Source: OMG group bacterium
GTDB taxonomy: Bacteria; Pseudomonadota; Gammaproteobacteria; Pseudomonadales; Azotimanducaceae
Direction: 5' to 3'
DNA length: 64,000 nt
Assembly (NCBI GenBank): GCA_012267385.1
Contig: JAAXGW010000030.1
Coordinates: 36,846 to 100,845 of the forward strand
Positions 57,373-64,000 of this stretch are shown piece by piece. The notes beneath the pieces are model-generated. The model was not told the origin of the DNA, did no database searches, and saw only the letters and a program-made list of their open reading frames with translations. A program made the translations under genes and the position numbers. Position 1 is the stretch's first letter, and every line of letters begins with the position of its first letter.

Positions 57373-58026
57373 TTAGAAAATACCGAACTGGCTACTAAAC
57401 TCAATTGCATGGACAAGAAATCCAATCAATTCGGCAAAAGCATCAAAGATTTCAGGAGCTTGCACAAGCATGATCGCGACAATTCCAGCTTGCCAGAACT
57501 TTATCTTCATGGATTTATACAAGATACACCCGAATGCTAAAACCTTCCAGACTGTGGAAACTAAGTACACCATCGAAACGACAAGAAACATTGTCCCACC
57601 TATGATCAAATAACCATTTTGCCTGCGAAAAGATGCAGCCAAGTCTTGGGGAGAACTCATCAATACCGTCGCGCCAATAACCATCAACGATACCAAAGCA
57701 ATGATGATGCACACGCCTAAGTAGGAGGAATAAGCATGTCGGAAATTCTGGGGTAAGCTTCGAAAGTGTAGTACGACGTAAAGACACAGAGCAACAAAGA
57801 GGTGTCCGCAAATTTTGCCCAGCACTCGAAATACGTCTGCGACTATAGTCTGAACACCGGGCGACGAATTAATCCAGGACAACCATCCCATTCCAAAATT
57901 GGTAGCACACTCTAGTACCGAAAGAGTGAGAAAGAGGATAACGAGGGTGGAAGTACGGTCGTTGATATCCGCAGGGTTCCCTCTACACACACAAAGTTTC
58001 GCAAATTGTTTAATAGACTTGAACAT
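57373..58026 (-). CDS. Polytopic membrane protein, tandem copy A
   Basis: A 217-residue protein with about five membrane helices and a short basic, Cys-containing N-terminus (KLCVCRGNPADIND). It is paralogous to the gene at 58201-58836: LALCLYVVLHF...LPQNFRHAYSSYLGV..IIALVSLMVIGA matches block by block, and both end in GIF. No known family. The pair, with its repeated downstream flank, is a clear tandem duplication. GC is lower than in the housekeeping part, typical of acquired genes. Confidence 0.62.
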   Translation of the reverse strand: MFKSIKQFAKLCVCRGNPADINDRTSTLVILFLTLSVLECATNFGMGWLSWINSSPGVQTIVADVFRVLGKICGHLFVALCLYVVLHFRSLPQNFRHAYSSYLGVCIIIALVSLMVIGATVLMSSPQDLAASFRRQNGYLIIGGTMFLVVSMVYLVSTVWKVLAFGCILYKSMKIKFWQAGIVAIMLVQAPEIFDAFAELIGFLVHAIEFSSQFGIF

Positions 58027-58200
58027 TTGAACTTGATTTAGTAAATAACCCTGTTGACGCCGAGGTATCTGTACGAGTCAATTCGCTCTGAATGCTACAT
58101 GAAAATTTAACCATCACATCTGACATAACAAACGTATCGCATTAAAGCCAGTTTTGGTTGAGTCCGGACACGAACCATTGGCAGACAATGTAGCCTAGAT

Positions 58201-58836
58201 TTAGAAAATCCCCAAACCAATAGGATGCCCATAAACGAAGATAGGTTGTTTGGGAACAAACGCCATAAAAAATTGAGGAGAATATAGAAGCATGATCGCG
58301 ACAATGCCACCTTGCCAAAACTTTATCTCCATGGATTTACACAAGATATATCCAAATACTAGAATCTTCCAAACTGCGGACATTAAATACACCATCGAGA
58401 CAACAATAAGCATCATCCCAGTCAAGAGCAAATAATTATCTTCCCTGTCAACAAGTACACTTAAATCGTGGTGTGAACTGATTAAGACAGATGCAATTAC
58501 AAGCACCAAAGATACCAAAGTAATGATGATGTTGACATCGAGGTAACATGAAAAAATGTGTCGAAAATTTTGGGGTAACTTTTTAATGATTAGTACGACA
58601 TAGAGACACAAAGCAATACAGAGTTGCGCGGGAACTATGCCTAGCACTCGAAACACTTCGTTTTCGACAGTCTGAACAGAAAAAGACGAGTGATAAGGGG
58701 CCATCCACGCCGTTGTCAGAACGAATCCTGACTGCAGTACCAAGAAAATGAGAAAGCGGATGAGTAGGGTGAAAGTAAAGCCTTCGACATCGACAGGATT
58801 TCCTCTAAAGACGCAGAGTTTCACAGAGTGCTTCAT
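58201..58836 (-). CDS. Polytopic membrane protein, tandem copy B
   Basis: This 211-residue paralogue of the gene at 57373-58026 shares the N-terminal KLCVFRGNPVDVEG, the LPQNFRHIFSCYLDVNIIITLVSLVL segment (in parts) and the GIVAIMLLYSPQ helix near the C-terminus. About five membrane helices are predicted. Copies A and B differ enough in protein sequence to indicate an old duplication still under selection. The function is unknown. Confidence 0.62.
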   Translation of the reverse strand: MKHSVKLCVFRGNPVDVEGFTFTLLIRFLIFLVLQSGFVLTTAWMAPYHSSFSVQTVENEVFRVLGIVPAQLCIALCLYVVLIIKKLPQNFRHIFSCYLDVNIIITLVSLVLVIASVLISSHHDLSVLVDREDNYLLLTGMMLIVVSMVYLMSAVWKILVFGYILCKSMEIKFWQGGIVAIMLLYSPQFFMAFVPKQPIFVYGHPIGLGIF

Positions 58837-59230
58837 TGACTTGTTCTTTGAAATTGCCTCAGTTCGATGGACCGTTCGTTTTGGGATTTACTGTAGAACC
58901 ATGTTCTAAAACATAGCTCCGTTGATATGCTACTGAAGACCGATAATCCAGTGCTGAATGATTTCGAAGTGGTTTGTAGAAGCCTTCCACGTAGCTAAAA
59001 CCCTAGAGTTCACTGTGAAGTGCACCCTAGGCATTGAGTTGTGCGTTTATTGTAGTTTGCTTTGTACAGTATTCCAGCTAGATGGTTGGGGTACTCTACG
59101 ATTTAGAGAATATTGTACCGTTTAGAGCTTGGTTGAGGCTTATAGGTGTGTGTGTGGCGGGTCTAGTAGTAATTCGTTGCGCGGCTTGGGTCTAGCAGTC
59201 CTGTTGACTACGAGAGTTCGTGGGTTCGGT

Positions 59231-59905
59231 CTAGAGATGGGGCGGTCTTCGTGCTCGGATCGCATCGAAGACTTCCTGAGGCATTTGAAAACCGAGATAC
59301 TTGCGGTGCATGCGATTGAGTTTTTGAGCCAAGGCCGCCAATGCTTTTTGGTTCACGGTCAGGAACGATTGTTTCTTGGGAAAAGTGTGGTGGACGCAAC
59401 CGTTGAGCTGTTGATCTGCCCCCGTTGCTAGGAATGATACGGTTGCAGAAGTAAAACTGAGCCTCCGACGCTTGGGCGACATATTCGTGCCAAACTAATT
59501 CCAGTCCGTTATCGGCAGTAAAGGTTTGCACCCCAGATTTCACCGGCAGGAGTAGTTCAAGGATCGCTAGGGTGATGTCGGCTTCACTGTGGGGTAAGAC
59601 GCGGATTTGCGTCCATCGGGATAAAAGTTCGATTAAGGTGAGCAAGACCCCTTGGTGTCCGCGACCATGGACAGTGTCATTCTTCCAGTGTCCGGGGACG
59701 GTGCGATCGTCGACTGCTTTCGGTAGTTGGTCGGTATCGGCGCGATTGGGAATTTTGCTAATGCTGGCATCATTGGCAGGTCGTTTGCGATATTTTTTAC
59801 TGCGTCGCGGCAGGTAGATATAGAGAGCTCCGCCTTGCTGTCGATCCTTTTATAAGAGGACGTAGAGCCAGGAACGACTTAAGCATTCGGGATCGTCGAT
59901 GGATC
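59231..59905 (-). pseudogene. IS30-family transposase, C-terminal catalytic part (broken)
   Basis: The minus strand reads DRQQGGALYIYLPRRSKKYRKR, then DDRTVPGHWKNDTVHGRG, LTLIELLSRWTQIRVLP, TFTADNGLELVWHEYV and, in the next frame, GADQQLNGCVHHTFPKKQSFL and LNRMHRKYLGFQMPQEVFD. This is the IS30 DDE domain. There is a TAA in LL-stop-KDRQQ, a TAG where Trp is expected in YHS-stop-QRG and one frameshift, so the gene is dead. Confidence 0.75.
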
Positions 59906-59921
59906 GACGACCCTGAGGGGA

Positions 59922-61346
59922 GTGTCATAATTTCCGTGTATGGAAGTAAATTCCAAACTCTCCCGAAAGGAAGAGAAATCAGTAGTTGAAGAGTTGATTG
60001 TAGCCATCATCTATGCTCTGGTGAGCCAGCCTTTGGAAGGGTTGAATCGATCTTCAAAGTGAATCGCGAATTCTCGTTTCATCAATTCCCAGTGATTCAT
60101 CGGCGCCGACCATTTCGCACACGCTTCTCTCAAGGCTAAATACCTCAACTTTTTCGCGGCGCCGACGCTGGTAAAGTGTCCGCGCGCGCGTACAGCTCGG
60201 CGTACGGTCGCCTTGAAACTCTCAATCGCATTGGTCGTATAGATCGCGTTACGAATCATCGGCGAAAACGCGAGAAACGGGATTACCGACGGCCAATTTT
60301 GACGCCACGAACGCACCACGTGAGGATACCTCTGCCCCAGTTCGCTCTGTTCCAATTCGGCCAATAAGGACTCCGCTCGACCTGCATTTTCAGCCCGATA
60401 AATCGGTTTCAAAGCGGCCGCTAGAGCCTTACGTTCCTGGTAGGAAGCGCTGGACAAGCTGTAGCGGATCAAATGCACAATACAGGTCTGGACCGGCGTC
60501 TGCGGAAACGCAGTCTCTAAGGCTTCCGGAAAACCCTTCAAACCATCCACGACCGCGCCCAATATGTCCTGCAGACCGCGCACTTTCAGCTCGTTCAAAA
60601 CATTGAGCCAGAACTTCGCACCCTCGTGCTCACCGAGCCAGAGACCTAACACCGATTGATGACCCGTTTCGTCGATCCCAATGGCTCAAGAGACCGCCTG
60701 CGTGGTCACCGCACCGGCTTCTCGAACCTTGACGTGAATCGCATCTAAATACACGATCGCATAGGTGTCCGCGAACGGCCGATTCTGCCATTCGGTAAAT
60801 TCGTCCATCACCACCTCAGTGACGCGAGCGATTAAATCCGCCGAGACCGAGACTCCATACCGTTCTCGGATCGTCTCGCGAAGCCGCCGAGTGGACATGC
60901 CTCGAGCAAACAAGTGAATCACCTGGTCATCAAATCTGGGTAAACGCCGACCGTACTGCTCAATTCACTGCGGCTCCAACGTACCCTGACGATCGCGTGG
61001 CCCTTCTAGGGGCATCGAACCACTCTCCGTCAACACCGTCTGCGCATGGTGTCCATTGCGCACGTTACCCGATTCATGCTCCTCTGATTGCGATCAATGC
61101 ACGACCAGCTCGGCATCTAAGATCCGCTCGGCTCATTTCCGACGGAGCTCCGCCATGAACTCACCACTCTGAAACAACTCGGTCGGATCGGCTTCACCCA
61201 CAATCTGATCCAGCATTTCGTCCGTGATGCGAGTTTTCGGTTTGGATGTCGTCATATGTTCACTCCTTTAAAGTCCAAATCTGGCGACAATAGTCGCCAG
61301 GTACTAACGATTAAATTGTCCAACCCATACACGTAATTTAAGACAC
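59922..61346 (-). mobile_element. IS256-family insertion sequence
   Basis: Ends are imperfect 21-bp inverted repeats: GTGTCATAATTTCCGTGTAT at 59922 and GTGTCTTAAATTACGTGTAT on the other strand ending at 61346 (18 of 21 agree). They bracket one transposase frame. No exact target duplication is visible, which fits an old insertion. It sits inside the IS30 element, separating that element's HTH from its catalytic part. Confidence 0.75.
60011..61255 (-). pseudogene. IS256/Mutator-family transposase with four in-frame UGA codons
   Basis: From ATG 61255 to the stop at 60011 the frame never shifts, giving 414 codons that align with IS256-type transposases throughout: PRDRQGTLEPQ, DDQVIHLFARGMSTR, EWQNRPFADTYAIVYLDAIHVKV, AIGIDETGHQSVLGLWLGEHEGAKFW, VDGLKGFPEA, QTCIVHLIRYSL and IYTTNAIESF. 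The acidic triad (VYLDA, VVDGL, NAIES) is present. Codons 41, 54, 97 and 190 are TGA (first bases 61135, 61096, 60967, 60688). At codons 54, 97 and 190 relatives usually carry Leu or a similar aliphatic residue. There are no TAA or TAG codons. Confidence 0.82.
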
Positions 61347-61630
61347 ACTTTTTTCGGGGATTGGTGTTGTGGATGCAGCCGTAACGCTGGGGCAAATTCC
61401 TGCCAGAACTGTACTGTCTGCCGACGCGGTTGTGTGTTCGCCATCGAACGCCGATTCTGCGCGTAGCCATGGGCTACTTGAGCGTCATAATGACCGTTCT
61501 CATCGGTATTCCGACTTACTTCACGCGAGACTGACGTACGATGCACACCGAGCATGTAGACGATCTGTTTGTAGCTCACGGCCGCACGCCGAATTGCGTT
61601 TCCTAATCTCTCGAAAAGTTACCGCGTAAT
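61304..61630 (-). pseudogene. IS30-family transposase, N-terminal HTH part (broken)
   Basis: The minus strand encodes SYKQIVYMLGVHRTSVSREV and NGHYDAQVAHGYAQNRRSMANTQ, the IS30 helix-turn-helix region, nearly identical to the second copy at the right edge. The frame is interrupted shortly after, and the nested IS256 begins at 61346, so the catalytic half lies 1.4 kb away. Confidence 0.75.
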
Positions 61631-61728
61631 GGTACAGGGGTACTTCCTTATTGTTCAGAAAAATAAAGAATACCCCAATCAACACTTTCGGTCAATCCAG
61701 CGGAAAATTTCGTTGTCGATCGCCCCTC

Positions 61729-61782
61729 GCGCTGGAGGGAGGCTTCAGTCAGACAAATCTTCCTTTCACCTCCCTCCAGCGC
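61729..61782 (-). repeat. Conserved stem-loop in the IS30 leader, copy 1
   Basis: A perfect 14-bp stem (61729-61742 with 61769-61782, GCGCTGGAGGGAGG / CCTCCCTCCAGCGC) closes a 26-base loop. The second IS30 copy has the equivalent stem-loop at 63644-63690 with altered but still paired bases. It lies between the terminal repeat and the transposase start. Confidence 0.7.
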
Positions 61783-61839
61783 ACCAGCTTGTACAGTATT
61801 CACTACAAAACAGACCCTCAATACCGAACGTGCACTTCA

Positions 61840-62150
61840 TAATGGACGCTAGGCGATAGTTTAAGATCCTGCCCGTTCGAAGAAATTTTTTCACATAGAA
61901 ACCTCTGGTAATAGGTCAGGCATGTGAATGAATAAAGAACGGAAGAGTGTAATCCGTGTAGTACCTGTTTTAGATCGACAAACTCGTGATCTTGATAGTG
62001 TCAAATGGGTAAAAATCTTGTCCCATAGGCGTTCTATTGAGCATTATCTAGCTATGAAGACAAAGTAATATGGAACCTTTTCAATCGACCAATGTCGTAG
62101 AAAAACGAAGCTATGCTCACTACTGTAGAGTGAGAGAATAGAAACAAAAA
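61840..62150. other. Short stretch between the IS30 element and the methyltransferase cassette
   Basis: This 311-base stretch holds one small frame (61928-62068) and ends with the 8-base direct repeat AACAAAAA (62143-62150) next to the cassette. No other gene or RNA was seen. Confidence 0.4.
61928..62068 (+). CDS. Small hypothetical protein
   Basis: A 46-residue frame reads MNKERKSVIRVVPVLDRQTR, then DLDSVKWVKILSHRRSIEHY and a short basic end. The composition is protein-like and it resembles small proteins sometimes found near nucleotidyltransferase or toxin genes, but I cannot assign a family. No convincing ribosome site is present. Confidence 0.35.
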   Translation: MNKERKSVIRVVPVLDRQTRDLDSVKWVKILSHRRSIEHYLAMKTK

Positions 62151-63508
62151 GGGACTTATATACTTAACTTGACGGAACTACTTGTTAAGCGTTTGGTCAT
62201 GCAAAATCCCAAGAATGAGTAATACTGAGTGCAATATCGACAATCGTACGATTTTCCTCCACGACAATTTGGAGATTTTGCAGGGGGTTAATTCGCGCTG
62301 TATCGACCTAATCTATCTTGATCCTCCGTTCAACAAGAACAAGAAGTTCACAGCTCCAATAGGAAGTAGTGCTGAGGGTGCAGAGTTTAGCGATATATTC
62401 CGCGAGGAAGATGTTAAAGAAGAATGGTTGCAAACCATTCAGGAAGACCGGCCCCAACTTTATCAATATCTGAACGGAATTAAGGGTGTGGGGAAGTCGT
62501 ACATCAAGGAAGTTTAAAGGCTCTCAATATGAACCTCGTTCTTTCAATACCAGCACTGACGTGATTCTCTTTTACGCGTGTAGTAGTAAATCGCGGTTGC
62601 ATATGAATAGGGTTTTGGAGCCATACTCAGATTTTTACTTGGACCACACTTTCAAATTTCAAGATGAACGTGGCCGATACTACTTGGACACTGCACATAA
62701 CAGGCCTAGTGCAAGTACTAGGCCTAATCTCTGCTATGAATATCGTGGATATTTCCCTCCACACGAGTCGGGATGGAAGGTTGGAAGGCTGCGTATGGAA
62801 GAACTAGACCGAGACGGTGATTTAGTCGAAAAAAACACCTGCTTTATAGAAAAATTCGACCAAAAAAAGGGACTTTGCGAACAAATCTCTGGTCTGATAT
62901 TGTTGAGTCAAAAGGAAAAGAACGCACAGGATACCCCACTCAGAAACCCTTAGCCTTGCTTGAACAGATTATCAAAGCGAGTTCCAATGAAGGCGATATG
63001 ATTCTCGATCCGTTCTGTGGGTGTGCTACAACCTGTGTGGCTGCTGAGAATACGGGTCGGCAATGGATTGGAATTGACGTATCACATAAGGCATACGATT
63101 TAGTCAAAGAACGATTGGACAAGGAGATCGCTCGTCCTGATGAATTACCCCACTACCGCCAAGATGTACATCTTCAAGCACGCCCTCCGAAGCGAACGGA
63201 TGTAGAAGCAGATTATCGCGAGGAGAAATTTGTGTACATCATTTCGCACCCGAATTATGAGAGCGAGTACAAGGTAGGGATTGCGAAAGACGTAAATGCG
63301 CGGCTAAACTCGTACCAGATCGGCGACCCTGAACGCTCGTACTCGTTGCAGTATTCGCTCAAAACTCCGCGATTTAGGGAAACCGAAATCCACATTCACA
63401 AAGTGTTTCCGAACAAACATGAATGGGTGCGAGTGAATTTAGAAGATATTAAGCGCGATACAAGAACATTCAGCCGCGTAGTTCTGTCAAGTTAAGTATA
63501 TAAGTCCC
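62151..63508. mobile_element. Methyltransferase cassette bounded by 31-bp inverted repeats and an 8-bp target duplication
   Basis: Inverted repeats at 62151-62181 and 63478-63508 agree at 30 of 31 positions (they begin GGGACTTATATACTTAACTT). Directly outside both is the direct repeat AACAAAAA (62143-62150 and 63509-63516). This is the mark of DDE-type transposition. The only content is a broken DNA methyltransferase gene; there is no transposase. Confidence 0.85.
62215..63495 (+). pseudogene. DNA methyltransferase (beta-class) with GIY-YIG/T5orf172-type C-terminus, broken
   Basis: The order is that of beta-class MTases: catalytic motif IV DLIYLDPPFNKNKKF near the start, target-recognition part, then ERTGYPTQKPLALLEQI and the AdoMet motif I DPFCGCATT with RQWIGIDVSHKAYDLVKERL. 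The C-terminal 90 residues (EKFVYIISHPNYESEYKVGIAKD...FPNKHEWVRVNLEDI, in parts) match the GIY-YIG-related T5orf172 domain seen on phage MTases. Two breaks are present: near 62500 the frame changes and about 60 residues between motif IV and the recognition part appear deleted; near 62870-62950 it changes again. The ATG at 62215 is the likely start. Confidence 0.8.
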
Positions 63509-63643
63509 AACAAAAACCTCAAGAAAACACTGTCACTTTCGTGTGATTCGACGCTTGAGAGGATTTAATCCTAGATTCCATTATGAAGTGCACTCGAGGA
63601 ACGGAGAGCATGGTAAGTAGTTAACACTGTACAAGAAAATGCT

Positions 63644-63690
63644 TTGGAGGGGCGTGAAGGAGGACTTGTCCGACTGCAGCGCCCCTCCAA
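63644..63690 (+). repeat. Conserved stem-loop in the IS30 leader, copy 2
   Basis: TTGGAGGGGCG (63644-63654) pairs perfectly with CGCCCCTCCAA (63680-63690) around a 25-base loop whose sequence resembles that of copy 1. Stem bases that differ between the copies differ on both sides, keeping the pairing. Confidence 0.7.
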
Positions 63691-63781
63691 CGCGAGGGGC
63701 AGCCATGTATCAAGGCAGCCGTCTAAGTTGCAGGAAGTGTTGATTGGGGTATTCTTTATTTTTCTGAATAGGAATAACCCC

Positions 63782-64000
63782 ATGGCGAAGCCGTATCAAC
63801 ACTTAACTGCAGGTAATAGGATAATCATTGAGCACGAGCGCGGCCAGGGCACGAGCTGCAAACAGATCGCCCACTTGCTAGGGAAGCATCCGACCACGGT
63901 TTCTCGAGAAGTGCGTCGCAACTCCCTTCAGAACGGTCATTATGACGCGCAAGTAGCCCATGGCTACGCGCAGCACCGGCGTTCGATGGCGAACACACAA
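63782..64000 (+). CDS. IS30-family transposase, N-terminal part (partial at window edge)
   Basis: The 73 visible codons start at ATG 63782 behind an AGGAA ribosome site: MAKPYQHLTAGNRIIIEHER, then CKQIAHLLGKHPTTVSREV (helix-turn-helix) and NGHYDAQVAHGYAQHRRSMANTQ. This part is intact and nearly identical to the HTH in the degraded copy. Whether the whole gene is intact is outside the window. Confidence 0.85.
   Translation, partial: MAKPYQHLTAGNRIIIEHERGQGTSCKQIAHLLGKHPTTVSREVRRNSLQNGHYDAQVAHGYAQHRRSMANTQ

Larger units (their letters stand above)
59016..61839 (-). mobile_element. IS30-family element, split by an IS256-family insertion
   Basis: Its ends are imperfect inverted repeats: TGAAGTGCACCCTAGGCATT starting at 59016 and, on the opposite strand, TGAAGTGCACGTTCGGTATT ending at 61839. 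Subtracting the 1.4 kb nested IS256 leaves about 1.4 kb, right for IS30. The transposase start and HTH are near 61630-61304 and the DDE and C-terminal part at 59905-59231, both on the minus strand and both degraded. A structured leader of about 200 bases precedes the coding part. Confidence 0.7.
63584..64000 (+). mobile_element. IS30-family element, second copy (left part only)
   Basis: The terminal TGAAGTGCAC block at 63584 matches both ends of the first copy, followed by the same structured leader (stem-loop 63644-63690) and the shared AGTGTTGATTGGGGTATTC stretch (63739-63757) just before the transposase start. The element continues past the window. Confidence 0.75.

Noticed and set aside
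60011..61255. UGA as Trp or selenocysteine in the IS256 transposase
   Set aside because: Host genes such as xthA and the SNF2 gene end in UGA, conserved residues at three positions are aliphatic, not Trp, and no SECIS-like element is expected in a transposase.
1..64000. CRISPR arrays, rRNA genes and prophage modules
   Set aside because: No regularly spaced short repeats, rRNA-like sequence or phage structural genes were seen in the window.

Overview
The window reads as chromosome of a free-living gammaproteobacterium with about 45-48% GC. The best lineage marker is the block rpsU-yqeY-dnaG-rpoD with a CAU-anticodon tRNA just beyond rpoD, the macromolecular-synthesis arrangement of Gammaproteobacteria. 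I cannot name the genus. UGA is a normal stop here, and many genes overlap by ATGA or GTGA, so translational coupling is common.

Layout: 0.1-8.1 kb carries xthA, a SWIM/SNF2 helicase coupled to an ankyrin lipoprotein, rmuC and an alpha2-type glycyl-tRNA synthetase. 8.1-12.2 kb looks acquired: an AAA/DUF4143 ATPase with a perfect palindrome at its start, a second divergent RpoD-like sigma factor and a HEPN/MNT pair. 12.3-17.0 kb has a tRNA-Ile2(CAU) gene split by a group I intron, then rpoD, dnaG, yqeY and rpsU on the minus strand. 17.3-34.2 kb is ordinary housekeeping: an aminotransferase, Nit amidase, AI-2E permease, rhomboid protease, SixA-like phosphatase, purC, an AttEFGH-like ABC/lipocalin operon, a NUDT19-like NUDIX hydrolase, sbcB, a DASS symporter and an acyltransferase. 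34.6-40.8 kb holds the most striking coding object, a 1605-residue protein joining a full RND efflux permease to an ABC-2 ATPase, overlapping an ABC-2 permease and an AlkB-like dioxygenase gene. 40.9-50.6 kb has a zinc alcohol dehydrogenase, tRNA-Gly(CCC), a form II molybdenum hydroxylase operon, three-part proton-translocating transhydrogenase genes and a VOC protein.

From 50.6 kb on the sequence is accessory: a 1.6 kb stretch without convincing genes; a secreted HExxH protein followed by two paralogous secreted proteins, the second frameshifted; remnants of a decayed gene; a tandem pair of paralogous membrane proteins; then a mobile-element zone. That zone has an IS30-family element split by an IS256-family element whose transposase frame carries four UGA codons and no frameshift, then a broken DNA methyltransferase/GIY-YIG gene inside 31-bp inverted repeats with an 8-bp target duplication, then the start of a second IS30 copy running off the end.

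Best candidates for undescribed biology: the RND-ABC fusion exporter, the intron-split tRNA-Ile2, the second sigma factor with a changed -35 recognition helix, the transposon-like methyltransferase cassette, and the secreted protein family at 52-56 kb. All assignments come from reading motifs; no database search was run.
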